Below, piece after piece: positions 43,123 to 50,830 of a DNA stretch of 64,000 nucleotides (its first letter is position 1; the number at the start of each line of letters is the position of its first letter). The position numbers were made by a program, and so were the translations under genes. The stretch is from NCBI GenBank assembly GCA_023369685.1, contig SACZ01000003.1:272818-336817 (forward strand). The letters run 5' to 3'. This DNA comes from Prolixibacteraceae bacterium JC049. GTDB taxonomy: Bacteria; Bacteroidota; Bacteroidia; Bacteroidales; Prolixibacteraceae. Below the pieces are notes generated by a model, which had not been told where the DNA came from, did not search any database, and saw only the letters and a list, made by a program, of their open reading frames with translations.

Positions 43123-43728
43123 TTATTTGAGATCTGCTTCTGCTTTTGTGTGCTTCTTGAAAGGATGAGCCGATAAAATAATATGTACCTCATTTCTTCT
43201 GTTTACAAGTTTAAAAGGAGGATCGTAACCTTTGAAAATAACCTTGTCGGTATATTCAAAGTCGTGCTTTTTCAACCACTCAACCAACTTCAGCGTGTAT
43301 CTCTTGTTCTTTTCATTGCTTCCCCAGCCATTAAATCGAATGGAGGCGGTGTAATATGCAGGGCGCTTTTTTATAGCAACTTCAGAATTGTTGGGATTGG
43401 GAAGTGATTTCATATCATATTTTGCTGGCATAACGAAACTCATTTTACTGGAATCGTTTTTTTGCTCCATTAGTACCGGAGCTGTCATGGCTATTTTCTG
43501 TTCATTTTCATTACCTCCGAAAATGTAACCAGCAAGTGATCTAAAAGCATCGCCTCTGCCTGAATTATAATCTCCAGCAACATTAACAGAAGCCATTATT
43601 GCTTCAGGGTAGTAGCGTATCTCAATATTGTCTTCTACATGTAATACTTTGTATTTCTGTTTTTCTGTTTCTGCCATAACTGCAATTGTTAATGAGAAAA
43701 AGAATAATGTAATAACCAACTTATTCAT
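43123..43728 (-). CDS. SOUL family haem-binding protein, exported
   Basis: A 201-aa protein with a signal peptide (residues about 1-19, MNKLVITLFFFSLTIAVMAE). The mature part begins KYKVLHVEDNIEIRYYPEAI, a typical SOUL/p22HBP start, and continues with FRSLAGYIFGGNENEQKIAMTA split by the conserved PVLM segment and SFVMPAKYDMKSLP. SOUL proteins bind haem or other porphyrins through a hydrophobic groove. Its signal peptide places it in the periplasm. No haem pathway gene is beside it. Confidence 0.88.
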   Translation of the reverse strand: MNKLVITLFFFSLTIAVMAETEKQKYKVLHVEDNIEIRYYPEAIMASVNVAGDYNSGRGDAFRSLAGYIFGGNENEQKIAMTAPVLMEQKNDSSKMSFVMPAKYDMKSLPNPNNSEVAIKKRPAYYTASIRFNGWGSNEKNKRYTLKLVEWLKKHDFEYTDKVIFKGYDPPFKLVNRRNEVHIILSAHPFKKHTKAEADLK

Positions 43729-43842
43729 TGCTCTGTGTTTTTAATGAAACATAAGCTTAATTGGAATATAATCAGTTTGTTTAGGTTTTTTTATAACGAA
43801 GTATAGATGTGTTTTGTTTAGTGAATTTCGAAAATAGTTAAA

Positions 43843-43878
43843 CAAAAAAACCGCCTCAGTAATTAAACTGCAGGCGGT
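43843..43878 (-). terminator. Terminator after the NPP gene
   Basis: On the minus strand ACCGCCTGCAGT and ACTGAGGCGGT arms are followed by seven T residues, 30 bases after the stop codon. Confidence 0.85.
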
Positions 43879-43907
43879 CTCTACCTTAAACAGGTATTTC
43901 TCACTCT

Positions 43908-45149
43908 CTATTCAGTATCTTTAAGTATCGATTTTACACGCTCAATATTTCCATCGTTTTCAGCAGGCTTAACTCCTAATAAATGCATAACCAAATTGTA
44001 AACCTCTGTATTGCTAAAAGTAGGGTGAGAATAATTTCGTTTAAATTGATTCCCTGCAGCCAGAAATATGGCATGCATATCTTTATTGTCCGGATCGTAT
44101 CCGTGGGTACCTCCTTTTGAATATTTTTTCTTATTCCAATAAATACTCCATGCGCTATCAGCAACACAAACGATGGGGTATATTCTATCGTTGCTACCGA
44201 AAACCAAACGCTTTGGAACTTCATTCTTTTTAAAAGTTCGAATATGCTTTTCAGCTTTCAAGTGCTTGTATACTTTTTCTGCAAATTCTGCTTTTGGTTT
44301 TATCATATAAAATGGGTTGCTACCCGATATATCTTCTAACCATTCTTCTTTCAAGACTTTTGAAAGATCAACCACTTTTTGAGGAGAAATAGCTCCCATG
44401 CCATGGTCGGACAAAACGATAAGCTGAACCGACTCAGCAATAGGAAGTTTGTTCATCTTTCTACAGAATACTCCAACCAAACTGTCCAGACGTTCTACCA
44501 TTAGCCGAGTTTCTTTGCTACGTGGCCCATACAGGTGACCTGCTAAATCCGGCTCGTGCATGTACCACATTAGCAACCGAGGTCGTTTCTGTTGTGGTAA
44601 ACTCAACCAATTGATTACCGAGTCAATTCGGCTTTCAAATGGCATTTTATGAACATATTTCTTCCACATCGAAGGATAAACTCCTTTGATTGGTGCTTCG
44701 GAACCTGGCCAAAAATAACAAGCCGATTTCACATCTTGCTTCTCTGCTGTAACCCACATCGGTTCTCCCTGATAAAAACGGGCATCGCGAACAGCTTTTC
44801 TATTTCCCAAACTATACTTTAAATTTAGTTTCGGATCTAAAAAAGAGTTGGAAACAATCCCATGATGATCAGGATGCATTCCTGTTGCTATAGAATAGTG
44901 GTTTGGAAAAGTTTTACTCGGAAAACACGGTTTGAGCGAGTGAGCTTTAACGCCCACCCGGCCTATGGAATCCAAATTAGGAGTATGGTATAAATCCAGA
45001 TAATCCCATCTGAATCCATCAAGAGAAAGAATAACTACGTGAGGCTTTTGGGTTAAATAAATCTCTGAACACGTAGCCTTTCTTTCACTCATCAAGGATA
45101 TCAAACCTGTGAGTAATATAAACTTCAACAATATTTTTTGTCCAATCAT
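43908..45149 (-). CDS. Ectonucleotide pyrophosphatase/phosphodiesterase family (alkaline phosphatase superfamily)
   Basis: A 413-aa exported protein with an N-terminal hydrophobic segment (about residues 7-20). The metal-binding VILSLDGFRWDYL holds the first Asp, and CFPSKTFPNHYSIATG contains the nucleophilic threonine of the NPP group. MPDLAG-like MHEPDLAGHLYGP and VLSDHGMGAI give the other metal ligands, and GGTHGYDPDNKDMHAIF the last histidine. It should cleave phosphodiesters or pyrophosphates of extracellular nucleotides or lipids. It is the only gene between two intergenic regions, so regulation cannot be judged. Confidence 0.9.
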   Translation of the reverse strand: MIGQKILLKFILLTGLISLMSERKATCSEIYLTQKPHVVILSLDGFRWDYLDLYHTPNLDSIGRVGVKAHSLKPCFPSKTFPNHYSIATGMHPDHHGIVSNSFLDPKLNLKYSLGNRKAVRDARFYQGEPMWVTAEKQDVKSACYFWPGSEAPIKGVYPSMWKKYVHKMPFESRIDSVINWLSLPQQKRPRLLMWYMHEPDLAGHLYGPRSKETRLMVERLDSLVGVFCRKMNKLPIAESVQLIVLSDHGMGAISPQKVVDLSKVLKEEWLEDISGSNPFYMIKPKAEFAEKVYKHLKAEKHIRTFKKNEVPKRLVFGSNDRIYPIVCVADSAWSIYWNKKKYSKGGTHGYDPDNKDMHAIFLAAGNQFKRNYSHPTFSNTEVYNLVMHLLGVKPAENDGNIERVKSILKDTE

Positions 45150-45335
45150 TCTAATGCAGTGGCATTAAATTCATTCTAAAGGTGGTAGAAATCATTCACA
45201 CAAAAAAGAGCACTTTGATATTCGGCTTCAATCAACATTAAAAAGTACATTTTCAATTGGTAACTGTATTGTTTTGGTGTATCCTCACTTTGTTTGATTA
45301 GGCTTTTGGCATTCGTTTTTAAAAGAATCAGATAT

Positions 45336-45683
45336 TTATTCTTTATGGTACGAATTACTATCAACAGGAGCCTCTTGTCTGTCTTCAATACCATAATCGC
45401 GCACAATTTGTCCTACTCGTATTCTGTAGTCAGAAAAAATATGCTTTAAACCAGTAGTTTGCCCTTCTCTGTGTAACGTTTCGTTTCGCCATTTCATAAT
45501 TGCACTTTCGCTTTCCCAAAACGAAAGAGATAGAATTTTTCCAGGAGTTTGTAGGCTTTCAAATCGTTCAATGGAAATAAAACCATCAACATTGGCAAGC
45601 ATTGGTTTTAGTTTGGCTGCTATGTCCAGGTATTCTTGTTTGTTTTCCTCTTTAGGAAAAACTTCAAATATTACTGCTATCAT
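45336..45683 (-). CDS. Antibiotic biosynthesis monooxygenase (ABM) family protein
   Basis: A 115-aa dimeric ferredoxin-like fold protein. The start MIAVIFEVFPKEENKQEYLD, the middle GFISIERFESLQTPGKILSL and SFWESESAIMKWRNE are typical of ABM-domain enzymes (YgiN or haem-degrading-like). The ATG overlaps the stop of the AlkA-like gene as ATGA, so it is translationally coupled to the alkylation-repair genes. This is an odd partner for DNA repair and may help to detoxify a reactive compound. The exact reaction is unknown. The 186 bases downstream hold only a small AATGC-AGTG-GCATT hairpin. Confidence 0.82.
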   Translation of the reverse strand: MIAVIFEVFPKEENKQEYLDIAAKLKPMLANVDGFISIERFESLQTPGKILSLSFWESESAIMKWRNETLHREGQTTGLKHIFSDYRIRVGQIVRDYGIEDRQEAPVDSNSYHKE

Positions 45684-46333
45684 TTTTTAATGTTTTTAGG
45701 TGCATGATCTTTTAGTTCGGGGATAGCCCCAGCTGAAATAGCCCACAAATATAGGCTGGCAATGGAGGCATAAGGAGTATATCTACGCCAATATTTGTGA
45801 AATAACTTTGGTGTAATTGTCCGATGATGATATAGCATACGCATGCCTCGTAATATAGCCAAGTCGCCAAAACTTAAAATGTTTGGCCGTTGCATTGAAA
45901 ATAGCATGATCATTTCGGCAGTCCACTTTCCTATTCCATCCAGTTTCGATAACTCAGTACAAACTTGTGTGTCATCTAATTGGCTTAGTAAGTCTAAATT
46001 AAGTTCTCCACTATTAACTTTTTCTGCAATGTTTTTAATGTAGCTAACCTTCCGAAAGCTCAATCCGTTTTTCTGAAGTTCATCTTCTGTTACTTCGGCA
46101 ATAGTAGTCGGGGTAATTGCTACTAAATTGGTTTGCATACGTTGCCAAATGGTTTGTTGTGCTTTGGTAGATATTTGTTGACCGACAATAGCATGAATGA
46201 GTGCCTGAAACAAATCAGGAGTAACACTGCGCTCAATTAGGCCAATGCGATCGATAGCTGCTCCTAGCTTTGGGTCCTTGGATTTCAAGTAATCGATTTC
46301 CTTTTGTCCATATTTAAAGTACGCCTGACTCAT
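45680..46333 (-). CDS. DNA-3-methyladenine glycosylase II, AlkA-like
   Basis: Base-excision repair glycosylase of the HhH-GPD family, 217 aa from ATG 46333 (MSQAYFKYGQKEIDYLKSKD). The helix-hairpin-helix is LSKLDGIGKWTAEMIMLFS (about residues 125-143), and the catalytic aspartate is expected in LSFGDLAILRGMRMLYH. FQALIHAIVGQQISTKAQ is the typical N-terminal block. It overlaps the end of the Ada-like gene by 20 bases, so it is coupled to it. An upstream in-frame ATG at 46360 would extend the overlap. Confidence 0.88.
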   Translation of the reverse strand: MSQAYFKYGQKEIDYLKSKDPKLGAAIDRIGLIERSVTPDLFQALIHAIVGQQISTKAQQTIWQRMQTNLVAITPTTIAEVTEDELQKNGLSFRKVSYIKNIAEKVNSGELNLDLLSQLDDTQVCTELSKLDGIGKWTAEMIMLFSMQRPNILSFGDLAILRGMRMLYHHRTITPKLFHKYWRRYTPYASIASLYLWAISAGAIPELKDHAPKNIKK

Positions 46334-47177
46334 GTGATTTAGAATTATCAGTTGTGGCAAATTCCCAACCTAGAATTGCTTTCTTTCGAACACTGCCCCA
46401 GTGGTAATTCCCAAATGTTCCATTGGCTTGTATTACTCTATGGCAAGGAATAAGATAAGCAATCGGGTTATTACCAATAGCTGTTCCCACTGCTCTTGAG
46501 GCTTTCGGATTTCCAATTTCTTTAGCAATATCTCCATAGCTGGCAAGTCGTCCTTTAGGGATTTTTAGCAATGCATTCCATACCTGTAGTTGGAATTTTG
46601 TTCCTTTCAGATGAAGCTTTATTGTTGACAGGTTATTCCAGTCGGCATTAAATACTGAAAGAACCGGTTGGTGATTGGCATTTTCTTGTCGATTAATTTG
46701 AGCAAATGGAAATCGTCTCTTAAGATCTGCTAATGCAAGCATTTCATCGTCGGCAAAACCAATATGACAAATCCCAACATCTGTTGATGCAATTAAAATT
46801 TTTCCAAAATACGAATCGGCAAATATATAGTTAATGGTTAATGTTTTTCCTCCTTTTTTGTACTCGCCAGGAGTCATTCCTTCAATATTTACAAACAAAT
46901 CGTGTAAGCGACCTGTGCTTGATAGTCCCAATTCAAATGCTGTAGCAGATAACGTATTCTCTTTGAGAAGCCCTTTGGCATGATTAACACTTAAATATTG
47001 AAGGTACTTCTTTGGTGAAACACCAACCCATTCGGTGAAAATCTTCTGAAAATGAAATGGACTTGTGTGTACATTCTGTGCAATTTGCTCTAAGTTGGGT
47101 TGCAATGTGAAATTGTTTTCCAAATAGAGTAGTGCTTCTTCCACTTTTTTGTAATAATATGAATTGGAGTTTTCCAT
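46314..47177 (-). CDS. Ada-like AraC regulator / O6-methylguanine-DNA methyltransferase
   Basis: A 287-aa bifunctional protein from ATG 47177 (MENSNSYYYKKVEEALLYLE). Residues about 8-105 form an AraC-type double helix-turn-helix (NLEQIAQNVHTSPFHFQKIF, STGRLHDLFVNIEGMTPGEY). The rest is the methyltransferase domain with LIPCHRVIQ (acceptor Cys245), preceded by GTAIGNNPIAY. It lacks the N-terminal Ada methylphosphotriester domain. It would repair O6-methylguanine and probably activate its own operon with the glycosylase. A TACATTTG element is at 47267-47274. Confidence 0.92.
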   Translation of the reverse strand: MENSNSYYYKKVEEALLYLENNFTLQPNLEQIAQNVHTSPFHFQKIFTEWVGVSPKKYLQYLSVNHAKGLLKENTLSATAFELGLSSTGRLHDLFVNIEGMTPGEYKKGGKTLTINYIFADSYFGKILIASTDVGICHIGFADDEMLALADLKRRFPFAQINRQENANHQPVLSVFNADWNNLSTIKLHLKGTKFQLQVWNALLKIPKGRLASYGDIAKEIGNPKASRAVGTAIGNNPIAYLIPCHRVIQANGTFGNYHWGSVRKKAILGWEFATTDNSKSHESGVL

Positions 47178-47266
47178 TAACTTTAATTCTCTTAAAACAT
47201 GAATGTAGCATAAAAAGGTATAATAATGTTTAGTATCAGCCAATTTTATGTGGTTAATAATGGTGT

Positions 47267-47274
47267 CAAATGTA
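47267..47274 (-). promoter_or_regulatory. -7 element TACATTTG before the alkylation-repair operon
   Basis: Exact TAnnTTTG match on the minus strand, about 90 bases upstream of the Ada-like start. The -33 region is T-rich without TTG, as may be expected for an activator-dependent promoter. Confidence 0.45.
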
Positions 47275-47379
47275 GATGGACATGAAATTCTAAAAAATCC
47301 GATTCTTGCGATTTTTCAATCTGACAATAAAATATTACTATAATCCGTATTATATATTAATGTAGTCTGCTAAAAAGAT

Positions 47380-47387
47380 TATTTTTG
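47380..47387 (+). promoter_or_regulatory. -7 element TATTTTTG before the LysM gene
   Basis: Exact TAnnTTTG match. It predicts a transcript start near 47394 and a 40-base leader before ATG 47434, which supports that start. Confidence 0.45.
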
Positions 47388-47433
47388 CTGAACACACATT
47401 GTGAACACAACTTTTTTTGAATTCGTAAATAGT

Positions 47434-49581
47434 ATGAGGTTTTTCATTTTACTAATTAGTTTGCTCATTACCATCCAGTTTACTGGATTAGCTCAGGATA
47501 TTGTTTTAATAAATGGTAAGAAATACATTCTGCATATGGTGCAGGAGGGCGAAACCATTGAATCGATTAGTAAGAAATACCAAATTAGTAAAAGGGACTT
47601 AAAACGAAGTAACCGACAAATAGCCTATCGTTTTACAGAAGGCGATATGTTGAAAATACCAGTTGCCAAGCAAAAGAAAAAAGAAGCGATTGAAGTACCA
47701 TCAGTGGAGAGTACTTCACCACAAGAAATAGTAACTCCAGAAGAAGTAAAGGATACCGAAAATTTCATTTATCATCGTTTAGTTCAGGGGGAAACCATTT
47801 ATCATCTTTCGAAGAAGTACAATTGTTCGCTAAAAGCCATTTTGCAGGCCAATGGGTTAACAGATATGAATGTGGCTTTTGACACTGAATTGCGTATTCC
47901 AAAGTATGATACCACCACATTGGAGTTGAACAGTGATAGTACAATTTTCGAATACCTGGTTGAAACAGGTGATACGTATTTTTCATTAAAACAACGTTTC
48001 AATGTTACTGCTGAGGAATTGCAATCTCAGAATCCTGTATTAAAGGAAGGATTAAAAGCAGGAGTAACGTTGCAAATTCCTAATCGACTAAAATCCAATT
48101 ATAAAGTTGAAGTAGATACCACTTCGCAATGGATAAAGCACATTGTGGAAAAAGGAGAGACATTGTATGGATTATCTTCGAGTTACGGTGTGCAGATTCC
48201 GGATCTAAAGCAATTGAATCCGGCTTTACGTTCACGTGGACCAATTATTGGCGAGGAACTTTTGATTAAGAGCCAGCCTGATACAACGGTTGTTTTAACC
48301 GATTCAATTGTTGCTCCTTCCATTGAAATTACTCCAATTGATACAGTGAAAACTTGTCCGGAATGGGAGGTTGCCAACGATACATCGGATGTGAAAATTG
48401 GTGTTCTGTTACCTCTTTTTCTAAATATGAATGACACCATTAACATGGAACGTGTTCCGCGGGAAGAGCTGGATAGTTTGCAAGCGCTTAATCCACTTGA
48501 TACGCTGCAGTTAGATTCTATTCGATTTAAAGAACATAAGCAGGTGTACGGTGGAACTCGCAATTTTCTTCATTTCTACGAAGGTTTTTTGTTGGCCGTG
48601 GAACAGTCTAAAAATAAGAACTTAACCAGCGAATTATACGATACTGATAAAAGTGGGATTCGTGTAGATACGTTGTTGCGAAACGGAACGATAGATTCAT
48701 TAGATTTGATTGTTGGCCCTGTGTATAGCTATTGTCAGAAACCGGTTTTAGCTTATGCCAGACAAAATAATATTCCAATGATTTCACCGCTTTCAGGATC
48801 CGATAAGTTGACCAAGCAATACAATCAGATGATTCAGATCAATCCTACACCTGAATATCAGACTCAAGAAACTGTTCGACTTTTGGCTGAGAAGTATTTC
48901 GATAAAAATATTGTGGTATTGCGTATGCCTCAGACCTCAGATAGCGAGAATAAGGCCATTGAGTTATTGCGAGAGAAGGTGTTTAGTACCGGACAGCAGG
49001 CGAATGATCCACTAATTAGCTTCCATGATTACGATTACACGGTAGATGGCTTTGACGGTTTGCGTTACATGTTCCGTAAAGATGTGGAGAATGTTGTATT
49101 TATCTCGTCGGGTAACAGGGCACAGGTGAGTATTGCTATCAATAGTTTAACTTCGTTGACAGAGGAATTTAGTATTACATTAGTTGGGCGTTCTAATTAT
49201 CCTCGTTTTACGAATATTCAGGTTGAGTCGTTCCATAAACTTAAACTGAACTTCTTAACTCCTTATCATATCGATTATGAGTCGAAAGTAGTGAACGATT
49301 TCATTCGTAACTATCGTGAGAAATATGCTACAGAGCCTGATCAGTTTAGCTATCAGGGATACGATATCGGTGTTTACTTTATTCAGCTAATTGAGAAGTA
49401 TGGAGCTAACTTTATGCAGCATATCGATCAAACAAGTGTCCGAAACCAGTTGACTCAATCCGATTATTTCTTCCGAAAAATTACTGAGAACAGCGGTTGG
49501 ATGAACCAAACTTTATACGATATTCAGTATACTCCTGAATTCGATATTATTAGTAATGGACGTTTCCGTGGAGCGTTTTAA
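47434..49581 (+). CDS. LysM / periplasmic-binding-protein fusion
   Basis: An exported 715-aa protein from ATG 47434 (MRFFILLISLLITIQFTGLA, signal peptide). Four LysM repeats follow: ILHMVQEGETIESISKKYQ, YHRLVQGETIYHLSKKYN, FEYLVETGDTYFSLKQRFN and IKHIVEKGETLYGLSSSYG, each with the GDT/GET and IP end. The C-terminal half (about 325-715) begins VKIGVLLPLFLNMND and contains DLIVGPVYSYCQ, IPMISPLSGSDK and YQGYDIGVYFIQLIEKYG, the fold of type I periplasmic-binding (LivK-like) receptors. It may bind peptidoglycan and sense or bind a ligand; the function is not known. It is a single gene. Confidence 0.88.
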   Translation: MRFFILLISLLITIQFTGLAQDIVLINGKKYILHMVQEGETIESISKKYQISKRDLKRSNRQIAYRFTEGDMLKIPVAKQKKKEAIEVPSVESTSPQEIVTPEEVKDTENFIYHRLVQGETIYHLSKKYNCSLKAILQANGLTDMNVAFDTELRIPKYDTTTLELNSDSTIFEYLVETGDTYFSLKQRFNVTAEELQSQNPVLKEGLKAGVTLQIPNRLKSNYKVEVDTTSQWIKHIVEKGETLYGLSSSYGVQIPDLKQLNPALRSRGPIIGEELLIKSQPDTTVVLTDSIVAPSIEITPIDTVKTCPEWEVANDTSDVKIGVLLPLFLNMNDTINMERVPREELDSLQALNPLDTLQLDSIRFKEHKQVYGGTRNFLHFYEGFLLAVEQSKNKNLTSELYDTDKSGIRVDTLLRNGTIDSLDLIVGPVYSYCQKPVLAYARQNNIPMISPLSGSDKLTKQYNQMIQINPTPEYQTQETVRLLAEKYFDKNIVVLRMPQTSDSENKAIELLREKVFSTGQQANDPLISFHDYDYTVDGFDGLRYMFRKDVENVVFISSGNRAQVSIAINSLTSLTEEFSITLVGRSNYPRFTNIQVESFHKLKLNFLTPYHIDYESKVVNDFIRNYREKYATEPDQFSYQGYDIGVYFIQLIEKYGANFMQHIDQTSVRNQLTQSDYFFRKITENSGWMNQTLYDIQYTPEFDIISNGRFRGAF

Positions 49582-49602
49582 ATTAATATGATATAAAATA
49601 GT

Positions 49603-49628
49603 TAGAGACGCAAAATCTTGCGTCTCTA
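49603..49628. repeat. Palindromic intergenic repeat (REP-like)
   Basis: Perfect 11-bp arms TAGAGACGCAA (49603-49613) and TTGCGTCTCTA (49618-49628) around a 4-base loop, in the gap between convergent genes. Very similar GTAGAGACG palindromes are, from memory, widespread in intergenic regions of Bacteroidota and cyanobacteria. There is no T-run on the plus strand. Confidence 0.75.
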
Positions 49629-49647
49629 CAAAAGATAATTTTGTAAT

Positions 49648-49681
49648 AAAAAAACTGCCACAAAATTTATTTGCAGCAGTT
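49648..49681 (-). terminator. Terminator after DHOD-like copy 2
   Basis: On the minus strand AACTGC and GCAGTT arms with an inner CA/TG pair are followed by seven T residues, 12 bases after the stop codon. Confidence 0.75.
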
Positions 49682-49692
49682 GGTGGTATTAT

Positions 49693-50682
49693 TTATGCGT
49701 TATATTCTCCGAAGTAGGTCATAAACTGAACTCGTTCGTACCAGCCCGGGTTAGGAGCTTTGGTGAACGAAAGTTTACCTTTGAAATCGCTTAACGATTC
49801 ATAGCCTTTTTCATTCATCCACTTTTCGGTTTCAGCAATAATTGCTGGTAAGCAATCGATACCTTGCTGGTAGAATACAGAAGCCATTTGTACTGCATCG
49901 GCTCCAGCCAATAGTAGCTTTATAGCTGTTTCGGCATTATGAATACCGGTGGTAGCAGCTAGCTGACATTGCAGGCGACCGGCCATTAATCCAACCCAAC
50001 GTAAAGGCAGGTGGTATTCATTTTGTTCGCTTAATACTGAAGCAGCCTGAAGCGATTCATTGTTGATATTAATATCAGGTGTATAGAATCGATTAAACAT
50101 AGAGATGCCGGCTACACCAATTTTATCCAGATCTTTTATTACACAACCCAAATCAGAGAAATAGCTACTTATTTTTACAGAAACAGGGATATTCACCTTG
50201 TCGATAACCGAACGAACGGTATTGATGTAAAAACGGTAGTTATCTTCTGCGGTGCGGTTGTTGTCAGAAGGAAGCAAGAATAGGTTGAGCTCAATGGCAT
50301 CGGCACCAGCTTCTTCAATTCTACTGGCAAATTGTACCCAGTCGCCATTGGAAATACAGTTTATGCTTGCTACAATTGGAATTTCAACAGCCGTTTTTGC
50401 ATCAGAAATTAGCTGTAAATATTCTTTTAAGTTCTTTTCTTTTATTTCGTAATCGAAATAGTCAAGATGCTCTTGGTAGTGGTGTGAATTACCCTCTTTT
50501 TTTATGATCTCTTCATATTCGGCATAAACCTCTTCTTCGAAAAGAGATTTCAAGACAATAGCCGAAGCACCATTTTCTGCAAAAGCTTTTATATTGGAAA
50601 TCGATCGGGTTAAACCTGAGCTGGCAACAACAAACGGATTTTTTAATTCCAGACCGAAAAAGTGTGTTTTAAGTTTAGTCAT
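49693..50682 (-). CDS. Dihydroorotate dehydrogenase-like protein, copy 2
   Basis: A 329-aa DHOD-like flavoprotein from ATG 50682 (MTKLKTHFFGLELKNPFVVA). It shares the whole layout with the protein at 41186-42199: ELNLFLLPSDNN, VKISSYFSDLGCVIKDLDKI, GISMFNRFYTPDIN and LLLAGADAVQMASVFYQ. An NfnA/PyrK-like and an NfnB/GltD-like gene lie upstream on the same strand, so it could be a catalytic subunit fed by that flavoprotein pair, as in PyrK-PyrD or PreA-PreT complexes. The 148-base gap to them makes cotranscription uncertain. The substrate is unknown. Confidence 0.82.
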   Translation of the reverse strand: MTKLKTHFFGLELKNPFVVASSGLTRSISNIKAFAENGASAIVLKSLFEEEVYAEYEEIIKKEGNSHHYQEHLDYFDYEIKEKNLKEYLQLISDAKTAVEIPIVASINCISNGDWVQFASRIEEAGADAIELNLFLLPSDNNRTAEDNYRFYINTVRSVIDKVNIPVSVKISSYFSDLGCVIKDLDKIGVAGISMFNRFYTPDININNESLQAASVLSEQNEYHLPLRWVGLMAGRLQCQLAATTGIHNAETAIKLLLAGADAVQMASVFYQQGIDCLPAIIAETEKWMNEKGYESLSDFKGKLSFTKAPNPGWYERVQFMTYFGEYNA

Positions 50683-50712
50683 AATCGTGCGTTTGATTGA
50701 GTTGGAAGACAA

Positions 50713-50740
50713 TCTCTGGCAGGAAAATTCCCACCAGAGA
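50713..50740. repeat. Stem-loop in the gap before DHOD-like copy 2
   Basis: TCTCTGG (50713-50719) and CCAGAGA (50734-50740) form a 7-bp stem with an inner GG/CC pair. No T-run follows on the minus strand. It is in the 148-base space between the GltD-like gene and the DHOD-like gene, together with the perfect palindrome at 50752-50765. Confidence 0.5.
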
Positions 50741-50751
50741 GTATATCTTGT

Positions 50752-50765
50752 ATTCTAATTAGAAT
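50752..50765. promoter_or_regulatory. Perfect 14-base palindrome, possible operator
   Basis: ATTCTAATTAGAAT is fully self-complementary and lies upstream of DHOD-like copy 2, outside any gene. It could be an operator for separate control of that gene. Confidence 0.45.
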
Positions 50766-50830
50766 GCTAGAAGAATAAGCGTCTTCATCGACTATTTGTT
50801 CAGCTCAAGAATAAGTATTTGCTGAAAAAA

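Noticed and set aside
45176-45406. A 76-codon minus-strand frame after the ABM gene
   Set aside because: Overlaps the ABM C-terminus in another frame and has no recognisable features.
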